In this document: positions 1 to 5,450 of the stretch, piece after piece
How the letters are laid out: every line of letters begins with the position of its first letter
How positions within the stretch are numbered: the first letter of the stretch is position 1
Source: an uncultured Bacillota bacterium
GTDB taxonomy: Bacteria; Bacillota_I; Bacilli_A; RF39; UBA660
Length of the DNA stretch: 5,450 nt
Direction of reading: 5' to 3'
Assembly: GCA_947165195.1 (NCBI GenBank)
Contig: CAMUZJ010000073.1
Coordinates: 1 to 5,450 of the forward strand
The notes under the pieces: model-generated
Told to the model about the DNA's origin: nothing
The model's input: only the letters and a program-made list of their open reading frames with translations
Databases searched by the model: none
Position numbers and translations under genes: made by a program

Positions 1-1526
1 GTGATAGGAAAACGTTCTTCATAAGAATATTTTTTTACAGATTTAGAAGTAGAAGAGTTAATTAAATCAGCAGGATCTTTTTGTGTATCAGGTACTTCTC
101 CATTTAAGATAGCTTGAATATAAATACTAGCAACTTCTATTGTTTCTTGATTGGGAATCATGACATATACAATATTATTTCCAGTAGAATAAGTTGGCTT
201 ATAAGCATCACTTCCATCTAGGGAGTAATTCGATATATGAAATTCTCCATTATGATTAATAATATACTTTATCATTTCTATAATACTATCATCCGATATA
301 TTGGTTAAGAATGTACCATTCATAGATTTTAATATGTCTTTATACTTTAATAAAGTAGAGGGCTGTGTACCTTTATGGATGACTGCTTTTAAAAATCTAG
401 TCTGATTAATTCCTCTTTGTCTATCTCCTTCTGCAAAGTTTTTTCTAGCTCTTACAAATTGAAGAGCCATTTCTCCATTTGTAATATGATTGTATCCTTG
501 ATTAAAATGATAAGTATTACCAATTGTTTCATCATAAATATCGGTAGTAAACTCATAGTCACTATAAACATCTAATGGTAGCAAATACTCAATCGCTTTC
601 ATAAAAGTAGTAAAATTAAACTTAATAAAATAATCGATATTAGTATCTAATATATCTCCAATACTACTTGCGGCTATATCACTTCCATATAAAGATATAT
701 GAGTTAATTTATCGTAAGAGTTCTTTCCATGAATCGGGATATAGTAATCCCTTGGAATAGATACTAGTAAAATCTCTTTGGTCTTTAAATTAATAACTGC
801 TAGCATGTTTACATCACTTCTAGATGTCTCACTTACCGTAGATGAAAAAGAATCTTGTCCACTAATAAATAAAGCAAAAGTACCATTTTCAAAATTAATA
901 TCTTTTGTCTTACCTGAGTGATTAATATTGATTTTAAAAGTATAAATGACTCTTGTATCATTATTATTGATAAGATCTTTATAAGAATCCATTATCATGA
1001 TAGCTTGAATTCTTCCTTCCATTAAAGCTTCATATAATGCATCTAATGAAGAATAACCAATATATTCTACTTTTATTTGTTCATTTAAAATGTTTTCAGC
1101 TTTTTCTGTATATTTATCTTCTTTGTAATATCCAATACTTTTATTATCTATATCTATAATATTTTGATAATGACTGGTATTTTCAACAAGTAGGGAATAG
1201 CTAATAGAAGAACTATTAGAAAACATATCTTTAATAGAGGAATAAGTATTCCATAAAACAGAACTAGTAAATAATAAAATAATGGATAATAAAGTAGATA
1301 GTATACTAGAAGTAATCTTTGTTCTTTTTTTATTTTTTTTTCTAAGAATCAAAAATGAAAATATTAAGTTTATAATGAATAAAGTAATTCCTATTGGAAT
1401 CATATATTTTGTGTCTAAAATATTAATAGTTAAGAGTGTTATATAAAAAATAATACTACTTATTATGAAAATTATTAGGAAAAACTTTTTAAAAGTATAA
1501 ATAAATTTATTAAATAACTTTTTCAT
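1..1526 (-). CDS. LytR-CpsA-Psr (LCP) family cell-wall glycopolymer transferase, 3' end outside window
   Basis: LCP enzymes attach undecaprenyl-pyrophosphate-linked polymers (teichoic acids, capsule) to peptidoglycan at the outer face of the membrane. The 508 codons visible read without a stop to the window edge, so the C-terminus is missing. Three hydrophobic segments (about residues 14-37, 42-61 and 72-92) are followed by an extracellular region. The loop between the second and third segments is Lys/Arg-rich (RKKNKKRTK, 62-70), which puts it and the N-terminus inside. Residues about 105-210 form an accessory region. The LCP domain runs from about 214 to 395: GQD (D225), SRSD (R236, D238), IPRD (R259, D260), a K-L-T-H-x-S-x-Y-G stretch (273-281), RARK (R359, R361), and GDRQR to Q375. 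These match the metal- and pyrophosphate-binding Asp, Arg and Gln residues of the family. The ATG start has AAAGGAG 6 nt upstream. The polymer it transfers cannot be told from this sequence. Confidence 0.9.
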   Translation of the reverse strand, partial: MKKLFNKFIYTFKKFFLIIFIISSIIFYITLLTINILDTKYMIPIGITLFIINLIFSFLILRKKNKKRTKITSSILSTLLSIILLFTSSVLWNTYSSIKDMFSNSSSISYSLLVENTSHYQNIIDIDNKSIGYYKEDKYTEKAENILNEQIKVEYIGYSSLDALYEALMEGRIQAIMIMDSYKDLINNNDTRVIYTFKININHSGKTKDINFENGTFALFISGQDSFSSTVSETSRSDVNMLAVINLKTKEILLVSIPRDYYIPIHGKNSYDKLTHISLYGSDIAASSIGDILDTNIDYFIKFNFTTFMKAIEYLLPLDVYSDYEFTTDIYDETIGNTYHFNQGYNHITNGEMALQFVRARKNFAEGDRQRGINQTRFLKAVIHKGTQPSTLLKYKDILKSMNGTFLTNISDDSIIEMIKYIINHNGEFHISNYSLDGSDAYKPTYSTGNNIVYVMIPNQETIEVASIYIQAILNGEVPDTQKDPADLINSSTSKSVKKYSYEERFPI

Positions 1527-1532
1527 ATATTA

Positions 1533-1539
1533 CTCCTTT
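1533..1539 (-). promoter_or_regulatory. Shine-Dalgarno site of the LCP gene
   Basis: The minus strand reads AAAGGAG, ending 6 nt before the ATG at 1526. It is near-consensus and fixes the start codon. Confidence 0.85.
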
Positions 1540-1549
1540 CCTTTTATAA

Positions 1550-1558
1550 ATTATAGCA
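1550..1558 (-). promoter_or_regulatory. Probable extended -10 promoter of the LCP gene
   Basis: The minus strand reads TGCTATAAT: a perfect TATAAT (1555..1550) with the TGn extension at 1558..1556. No convincing -35 box lies 16-18 bp upstream (the sequence there is CAACAA at 1578..1573), which fits an extended -10 promoter. Transcription would begin near 1543, giving a leader of about 17 nt with the ribosome site close to the 5' end. The LCP gene can therefore be transcribed on its own, although read-through from the upstream regulator gene is possible because no terminator hairpin is visible in the 74-bp gap. Confidence 0.6.
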
Positions 1559-1600
1559 TAATTAGTATTATTTTGTTGTACTTATATACTGGATAAAATA

Positions 1601-2230
1601 TTAATATAATAAATAAACTTTCTTTCCAACTATTTTAATAAAACCTTCATTTTTTAAATATTTTAATTCTCTAGTCATGGCACAACGATCTACACTTAAG
1701 TAATTAGCAAGCTCTATAAAAGTAAAGGGAAGAGTAAATGTTTTAGAGCCTTTTTTTTGGGATAATAATTTAAAGTATTCTAATAATTTATCTCGAATAG
1801 ATCTTTTTGTTAATATTTCTATACGTTCATTTTTACTAGTTAATTGTTCTCCTAATATTTTTAATAAATTCTTTATAAAAATAATATAGAAGTCTGTTTT
1901 AATTATATTTGGTTTTGTTATATTTTCATAGTCAATGTAGGTAACCTTTGCTTTTTCTTTGGTAATACATGAACATTCTTCACTATTGATAGCAGACATA
2001 AAGTTTCCAAATAAGCCATTTTCTCCTATTTCTTCTAATAAAATATTATTACCGTTATAATCATTAATAATGATTTGTAAGCATCCTTCTGTAACGATTC
2101 CTATAAAATTGTCACGGTTTACATTTGACAATATATTGACACCTTTTGTATAGGTAATAGTACTAGATCTTAGTAATTTCAACAGTTTCTCTTTGTTTTT
2201 AGAAGAGATATTTTCGAATAAATCTTGCAT
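1601..2230 (-). CDS. Crp/Fnr-family transcriptional regulator, probable local regulator of nrdDG
   Basis: The 209-residue protein has the family's usual length and layout. An N-terminal cyclic-nucleotide-binding-like beta barrel covers about residues 15-105, a dimerisation helix about 108-142, and a winged helix-turn-helix about 143-209. The DNA-binding part is clear: FTFIELANYLSVDRCAMTRE (170-189), with the recognition helix starting around S179 and a short wing ending IVGKKVYLLY. In the phosphate-binding cassette, the Glu and Arg that hold cAMP in E. coli CRP appear replaced (GNFM at 75-78; C86-S87-C88 where R-S-A would be), so cAMP is an unlikely ligand. There is no Fnr-type N-terminal cysteine cluster; the four cysteines are 50, 86, 88 and 183. 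The gene is divergent from nrdD across a 120-bp gap holding a Crp-type palindrome, so control of nrdDG and of itself is inferred. The effector is unknown. AAAGGAGG lies 7 nt before the ATG. Confidence 0.9.
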   Translation of the reverse strand: MQDLFENISSKNKEKLLKLLRSSTITYTKGVNILSNVNRDNFIGIVTEGCLQIIINDYNGNNILLEEIGENGLFGNFMSAINSEECSCITKEKAKVTYIDYENITKPNIIKTDFYIIFIKNLLKILGEQLTSKNERIEILTKRSIRDKLLEYFKLLSQKKGSKTFTLPFTFIELANYLSVDRCAMTRELKYLKNEGFIKIVGKKVYLLY

Positions 2231-2237
2231 AAAATTG

Positions 2238-2245
2238 CCTCCTTT
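2238..2245 (-). promoter_or_regulatory. Shine-Dalgarno site of the Crp/Fnr-like gene
   Basis: The minus strand reads AAAGGAGG, with 7 nt to the ATG at 2230. It is a full consensus match, so efficient translation is expected, and it fixes the start. Confidence 0.88.
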
Positions 2246-2251
2246 AAAATA

Positions 2252-2280
2252 ACTTTAACAAAAAATGTAAAATGTTGCAA
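2252..2280 (-). promoter_or_regulatory. Possible promoter of the Crp/Fnr-like gene, overlapping the palindrome
   Basis: On the minus strand TTGCAA (2280..2275, four of six matches to TTGACA) is followed after 17 bp by TAAAGT (2257..2252, four of six matches to TATAAT), preceded by TGT as a partial extended -10. The start site would fall near 2245, leaving an unusually short leader whose first bases are the ribosome site. An alternative -10, TACATT (2269..2264), would give a longer leader but has a poor -35. With either choice the palindrome at 2272..2289 lies within or against the core promoter, which would favour autorepression. Confidence 0.35.
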
Positions 2281-2289
2281 ATGCAACAT
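2272..2289. promoter_or_regulatory. Crp/Fnr-type operator palindrome
   Basis: ATGTTGCA and TGCAACAT form perfect 8-bp inverted repeats around a central AA. Read as half-sites, this is TGTTG-N6-CAACA, the same 16-bp geometry as the E. coli CRP site TGTGA-N6-TCACA but with a different half-site. It lies between the divergent Crp/Fnr-like gene and nrdD. Its centre (2280.5) is 41.5 bp upstream of the nrdD start site predicted from the TATAAT box. Binding by the neighbouring regulator is inferred from position and symmetry. The site is too short, and too poor in downstream T, to be a terminator. Confidence 0.72.
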
Positions 2290-2315
2290 AATTATTTTGC
2301 GACTAATTGTATAAT
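2287..2315 (+). promoter_or_regulatory. nrdD promoter: perfect -10, poor -35
   Basis: TATAAT at 2310..2315 is a perfect -10 box. The hexamer 17 bp upstream is CATAAT (2287..2292), which matches TTGACA poorly, and no TGn extension is present. The predicted start is near 2322, giving a leader of about 29 nt. A strong -10 without a -35 is typical of activator-dependent promoters, and the operator palindrome ends on this weak -35 position. Confidence 0.65.
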
Positions 2316-2338
2316 GGATTTGTCATTAGGAAAATAAA

Positions 2339-2345
2339 AGAGGTG
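2339..2345 (+). promoter_or_regulatory. Shine-Dalgarno site of nrdD
   Basis: AGAGGTG lies 5 nt before the ATG at 2351 and supports that start over the next in-frame ATG (Met10), which has no such site. Confidence 0.75.
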
Positions 2346-2350
2346 TAGTT

Positions 2351-4540
2351 ATGAAGGTAATTAAAAGAGATGGACATATGGTTGACTATTGTCCTGATAA
2401 GATAGAAGAAGCGATAGAAAAGGCAAATTTAGAAGTAGAAGAAGAAGATAGAGCTTCTAGTATACAAATTAAAAATATTATTAAGTATATAGAACGTTTA
2501 GGAAAGAAAAGAATTTTAGTAGAAGATATTCAAGATATTATTGAAATGAAATTAATGTCTATTGGTAAATATGAACTTGCTAAACACTATATTACTTATC
2601 GTTATACAAGAGAATTAGTTAGACGTAGTAATACAACAGATTTAGCTATTAAAGAGCTAATAGATGGAGAAAGTGAATATTGGAATACAGAAAATTCTAA
2701 TAAGAATGCCAAAGTAGTCACTACACAAAGAGACTATTTAGCAGGTATTACTTCTACTGATATTACTAGAAGATTTTTATTACCAGAAGATATTGTACAA
2801 GCTCATGATGATGGAATTATTCATTTCCATGATGCAGACTATTTTGCTCAAAATGCATTACATAATTGTGATTTAATTAACTTAGATGATATGTTACAAA
2901 ATGGTACCAATATTAATGGAGTAATGATTGAAAAACCACATAGATTTTTAACTGCTATGACAATTGCTACGCAATTAATTACAGCAGTAAACTCTAGTCA
3001 GTATGGTGGATGTACGATAACACTTACTCACTTAGCACCATTTATTAGATCAAGTTATGAATCATATGTTGCAAAATATCAAAGAAGGAAATTGACTAAA
3101 GCTCAAGTTGAAAAATTTGCAAAAGAAGATTTAGCTCGTGAAATAACAGATGGAGTACAAACTTTCCAATATCAAATTAATTCTATGACTACAACCAATG
3201 GTCAAGCTCCTTTCTTAAGTGTTTGCTTATATTTAGGAGAAACAGATGAGTACAAAGAAGAATTAGCAATGCTTATTGAAGAAGTATTGAAACAAAGAAA
3301 AGAAGGAATGAAGAACGAAAATGGTGTTTATATTACACCAGCTTTTCCTAAACTTTTATACGTGCTAGAAGAAGATAACATTCATGAAAATAGTAAGTAT
3401 TATTATTTAACAAAATTAGCAGCAGAATGTACTGCTAAGAGAATGGTACCAGACTATATCAGTGAAAAAGTCATGAAAGAATTAAAGAAGAATGAATTTG
3501 GAGAAGGAGAATGTTATCCATGTATGGGATGTCGTTCTTTCTTAACACCAGATAGATCCATTAGCTTAGGAAATATTGCGAAAGCAAAGAATTATAAAGA
3601 AGGAGTCGGAAAATATTATGGTAGATTTAATCAAGGTGTTGTAACAATTAATTTGCCAGATATTGCTTTATCTTCTTCCAAAGATATGGATGACTTCTGG
3701 AAAATATTTGACGAAAGACTAGAATTATGTCATAGAGCATTACAAATAAGACATAAAAGACTTAGTAAGGTAACAAGTGATGTAGCACCAATTCTTTGGC
3801 AACATGGAGCATTATCAAGACTAGAAAAAGGAGAATCTATTCATGACTTGTTACATCATGGATATTCTACTATATCATTAGGATATGCTGGTCTTTATGA
3901 ATGTGTAAAATACATGACAGGTCACTCTCATACCGATGGTGGTGAAGGAAAAGAATTTGCCCTAAAAGTAATGCAACATTTAAATGATGCTTGTAAGAAA
4001 TGGAAAGAAGAGGAAGATATAGATTATTCTGTTTATGGAACACCAATAGAATCTACTACATATAAATTTGCGAAATGCCTAAAAGAAAGATTTGGAGTTA
4101 TTAAAGGAATAACAGATAGAGATTATATTACGAATTCTTACCATGTACCTGTATTTGAAGAGATAGATGCCTTTACCAAATTAAAATTAGAAAGCGAATT
4201 CCAAAAGCTTTCTCCAGGGGGAGCTATTTCTTATATTGAAACAGCTGATTTAAATAATAATATTGATTCTGTTATGGAAGTAATTAAATTTATTTATGAT
4301 AATATTATGTATGCAGAATTAAATACGAAATCTGATTATTGTCAAGTATGTGGATATACTGGAGAAATTTTAATTGATGAAAATCTAGAGTGGTATTGTC
4401 CAAACTGTGGTAATAGAGATCATGATAAGATGAATGTTGCTAGACGTACTTGTGGTTACATTGGAACTAACTTCTGGAATAAAGGTAGAACACAAGAAAT
4501 TAAAGAAAGAGTAATTCACTTAGATAACAAGGATGCTTAA
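2351..4540 (+). CDS. nrdD: Anaerobic (class III) ribonucleoside-triphosphate reductase, catalytic subunit
   Basis: This cytoplasmic glycyl-radical enzyme reduces NTPs to dNTPs under anoxia. At 729 residues it is full length (E. coli NrdD is about 710). An ATP-cone allosteric domain occupies about residues 2-92, opening VIKRDG. The catalytic barrel follows, with HNCDLINLDD (C173), SQYGGCT (C221), ECYPCMGCRSFL (C388, C391, C394), GRFNQGVVTINLP (424-436), GHSHTDGGEGKEF (524-536) and SPGGAISY (621-628). A C-terminal zinc-ribbon site is formed by C664/C667 and C683/C686. The radical-bearing Gly is G702 in RRTCGY, 27 residues from the end as expected. C173 and C394 are the likely active-site cysteines by analogy with E. 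coli and phage T4. It is first in an operon with nrdG, 2 nt downstream. No frameshift or missing motif is seen. Confidence 0.97.
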   Translation: MKVIKRDGHMVDYCPDKIEEAIEKANLEVEEEDRASSIQIKNIIKYIERLGKKRILVEDIQDIIEMKLMSIGKYELAKHYITYRYTRELVRRSNTTDLAIKELIDGESEYWNTENSNKNAKVVTTQRDYLAGITSTDITRRFLLPEDIVQAHDDGIIHFHDADYFAQNALHNCDLINLDDMLQNGTNINGVMIEKPHRFLTAMTIATQLITAVNSSQYGGCTITLTHLAPFIRSSYESYVAKYQRRKLTKAQVEKFAKEDLAREITDGVQTFQYQINSMTTTNGQAPFLSVCLYLGETDEYKEELAMLIEEVLKQRKEGMKNENGVYITPAFPKLLYVLEEDNIHENSKYYYLTKLAAECTAKRMVPDYISEKVMKELKKNEFGEGECYPCMGCRSFLTPDRSISLGNIAKAKNYKEGVGKYYGRFNQGVVTINLPDIALSSSKDMDDFWKIFDERLELCHRALQIRHKRLSKVTSDVAPILWQHGALSRLEKGESIHDLLHHGYSTISLGYAGLYECVKYMTGHSHTDGGEGKEFALKVMQHLNDACKKWKEEEDIDYSVYGTPIESTTYKFAKCLKERFGVIKGITDRDYITNSYHVPVFEEIDAFTKLKLESEFQKLSPGGAISYIETADLNNNIDSVMEVIKFIYDNIMYAELNTKSDYCQVCGYTGEILIDENLEWYCPNCGNRDHDKMNVARRTCGYIGTNFWNKGRTQEIKERVIHLDNKDA
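4529..4534 (+). promoter_or_regulatory. Ribosome site of nrdG inside the end of nrdD
   Basis: AAGGAT lies 8 nt before the nrdG ATG and within the last codons of nrdD. It is a partial consensus. With only 2 nt between nrdD stop and nrdG start, translational coupling is likely, which would tie activase production to reductase production. Confidence 0.55.
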
Positions 4541-4542
4541 GT

Positions 4543-5037
4543 ATGCGATACAATAAAATAAGAAAGATGGATATAGCAAACGGCCCTGGTATCAGGGTCT
4601 CTGTCTTCTTTCAAGGATGTGCTTTTCACTGTAAAAATTGTTTTAATCCAGATACTTGGGATTTTGATGGAGGAAGCGAATTTGGTGATGAACAGATAGA
4701 AGAAATTATCAACTTAGCTAAAGAAGACCATATAAAAGGATTATCTATTTTAGGAGGAGAGCCAATGCATCCTAAAAATATAGAAGCAACGACTCGTCTT
4801 GCCAAGAGATTTAAAGAAGTGTATCCTAATAAAACAATTTGGTCATGGTCTGGCTTCTTATTTGATGAATATATAAAAAAACAAGAAGTAGTAAATTATA
4901 TAGATGTTATAGTAGATGGGCAATTTGTAGATGAACTTAGAAACCCTAATTTAAAATGGAGAGGTTCATCTAATCAAAGAGTTATTGATGTAAAAAAATC
5001 ATTAAAAGAAAATAAAGTAATATTGTATGAGGAGTAA
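4543..5037 (+). CDS. nrdG: Anaerobic ribonucleotide reductase activating protein (radical SAM)
   Basis: NrdG uses a [4Fe-4S] cluster and S-adenosylmethionine to abstract hydrogen from the NrdD radical glycine (G702 here), switching the reductase on. The 164-residue protein has the typical short length of the family. It opens with the characteristic NGPGIRVSVFFQGC (13-26). The radical-SAM cluster ligands are C26, C30 and C33 (CxxxCxxC). The SAM-contacting GGEP follows at 71-74, then WSWSGF (100-105), DVIVDGQF (121-128) and RGSSNQRVID (140-149), all usual NrdG landmarks. No extra ferredoxin domain is present, which sets it apart from larger glycyl-radical activases such as pyruvate formate-lyase activase. 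It follows nrdD by 2 nt, and its last codons contain the ribosome site of the next gene. Confidence 0.96.
   Translation: MRYNKIRKMDIANGPGIRVSVFFQGCAFHCKNCFNPDTWDFDGGSEFGDEQIEEIINLAKEDHIKGLSILGGEPMHPKNIEATTRLAKRFKEVYPNKTIWSWSGFLFDEYIKKQEVVNYIDVIVDGQFVDELRNPNLKWRGSSNQRVIDVKKSLKENKVILYEE
5029..5034 (+). promoter_or_regulatory. Ribosome site of the dUTPase gene inside the end of nrdG
   Basis: GAGGAG overlaps the last nrdG codons, 5 nt before the ATG at 5040. It supports this start and co-translation with nrdG. Confidence 0.75.
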
Positions 5038-5039
5038 AC

Positions 5040-5450
5040 ATGAAAAAAGTAAGAGGTTTTGAAATAGCAAAAGGTTGGGAAGATAAAGATATTCATCTAC
5101 CAGTTAGAAAAACAAAACATTCAGCTGGATATGATGTAGAAGCAGCAGAAGATATTGTTATTCCTAAGTATTATCCTGGAATAAAGCCAACGCTAATTCC
5201 AACAGGATTAAAAGCTTATTGCGGGGAAGATGAATGTTTTATTCTATTAAATAGAAGTAGTGGACCTAAAAAAGGATTTTTAATGTCGAATAGTATCGGA
5301 TTAGTAGATTCAGATTATTATGGAAATGTAGATAATGATGGACATTTTTATTTCCAATATTTTAATTGTAGTGACCATGATATTGAAGTAAAAAAAGGCG
5401 ATGTTATTGGTCAAGTAGTTTTCCAAAAATATTTAGTAGTAGACAATGAT
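5040..5450 (+). CDS. dut: dUTP diphosphatase (dUTPase), 3' end outside window
   Basis: dUTPase hydrolyses dUTP to dUMP and pyrophosphate, keeping uracil out of DNA and supplying thymidylate synthase. The 137 visible codons are open to the window edge. Four of the five trimeric-dUTPase motifs are present in order: motif 1 SAGYDVEAAED (28-38), motif 2 NRSSGPKKG (71-79), motif 3 NSIGLVDSDYYGNV (84-97, with catalytic D90 and uracil-stacking Y93), and motif 4 GDVIGQVVFQK (120-130). Motif 5, the flexible Gly-rich C-terminal arm, should lie just past the edge. The N-terminal RGFEIAKGWEDKDIHLP resembles the Bacillota form of the enzyme. It starts 2 nt after nrdG stops, so it is the third gene of the operon. 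This makes metabolic sense because class III reductase produces dUTP directly from UTP. dCTP deaminase, the related fold, is less likely because the GLVDSDYYG motif is dUTPase-like. Confidence 0.93.
   Translation, partial: MKKVRGFEIAKGWEDKDIHLPVRKTKHSAGYDVEAAEDIVIPKYYPGIKPTLIPTGLKAYCGEDECFILLNRSSGPKKGFLMSNSIGLVDSDYYGNVDNDGHFYFQYFNCSDHDIEVKKGDVIGQVVFQKYLVVDND

Noticed and set aside
1574..1589. A TGTTG half-site upstream of the LCP gene, possible second operator for the Crp/Fnr-like protein
   Set aside because: The other half (TATAC in place of CAACA) matches at one position only, and the region is AT-rich; a lone 5-bp half-site is expected by chance.
1527..1600. Terminator between the regulator gene and the LCP gene
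   Set aside because: The best inverted repeat (AGTAT...ATACT) has 5 bp and a long AT loop with no T tract; it is too weak to call.
2272..2289. Palindrome as a transcription terminator hairpin
   Set aside because: It lies between divergent starts, not after a gene. The 8-bp stem has a 2-nt loop and is not followed by a T run in either direction.
2231..2350. NrdR boxes expected upstream of a ribonucleotide reductase operon
   Set aside because: No pair of NrdR-type palindromes (ACACTATAT-like) is visible; the only strong symmetry in the gap is the TGTTG-N6-CAACA site.
4433..4441. ATGTTGC match to the operator half-site inside nrdD
   Set aside because: It is a single half-site within conserved coding sequence near the glycyl-radical motif, with no symmetric partner.
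1..5450. Mobile elements, CRISPR repeats, tRNA or rRNA genes
   Set aside because: No transposase-like reading frame, tandem or interspersed repeat array, or structured RNA signature was seen; almost all of the window is accounted for by five genes.

Overview
The window is AT-rich (roughly 30% G+C by eye). Codon choice favours TTA, AGA and ATA, every visible stop is TAA, Shine-Dalgarno sites are strong, and no in-frame TGA occurs. This fits a low-GC, wall-bearing Bacillota (Firmicutes) with an anaerobic lifestyle. A gut Bacilli-type lineage such as RF39/Erysipelotrichia-like bacteria is plausible, but that placement is inference. The window is gene-dense, with only two intergenic gaps over 20 bp (74 and 120 bp).

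Layout. The left part is on the minus strand: a Crp/Fnr-family regulator (2230..1601), then a LytR-CpsA-Psr (LCP) cell-wall glycopolymer transferase (1526..<1) whose 3' end lies outside the window. The right part is a tight plus-strand operon: nrdD (2351..4540), nrdG (4543..5037) and a dUTPase gene dut (5040..>5450, cut by the window edge). The LCP and dUTPase genes were read directly from the sequence, each open to its window edge.

How it works together. NrdG, a radical-SAM activase, installs the glycyl radical on NrdD. NrdD then reduces ribonucleoside triphosphates to deoxynucleoside triphosphates without oxygen. Because class III enzymes work on triphosphates, UTP yields dUTP directly, and the co-transcribed dUTPase can convert it to dUMP, the thymidylate precursor. 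The divergent Crp/Fnr protein is the obvious candidate local regulator.

The most interesting signal is in the 120-bp divergent gap: an 18-bp near-perfect palindrome (2272..2289) with TGTTG-N6-CAACA geometry. It is centred about 41.5 bp upstream of the start site predicted from a perfect TATAAT box for nrdD, and it overlaps the likely -35 region of the regulator's own gene. This suggests that one site activates nrdDG-dut (class II position) and represses the regulator. The regulator also lacks the cAMP-binding residues and carries a Cys-Ser-Cys where cAMP-contacting residues would lie. No wholly new system is evident; the window is best read as an anaerobic dNTP-supply operon with a dedicated, possibly redox-responsive, switch.
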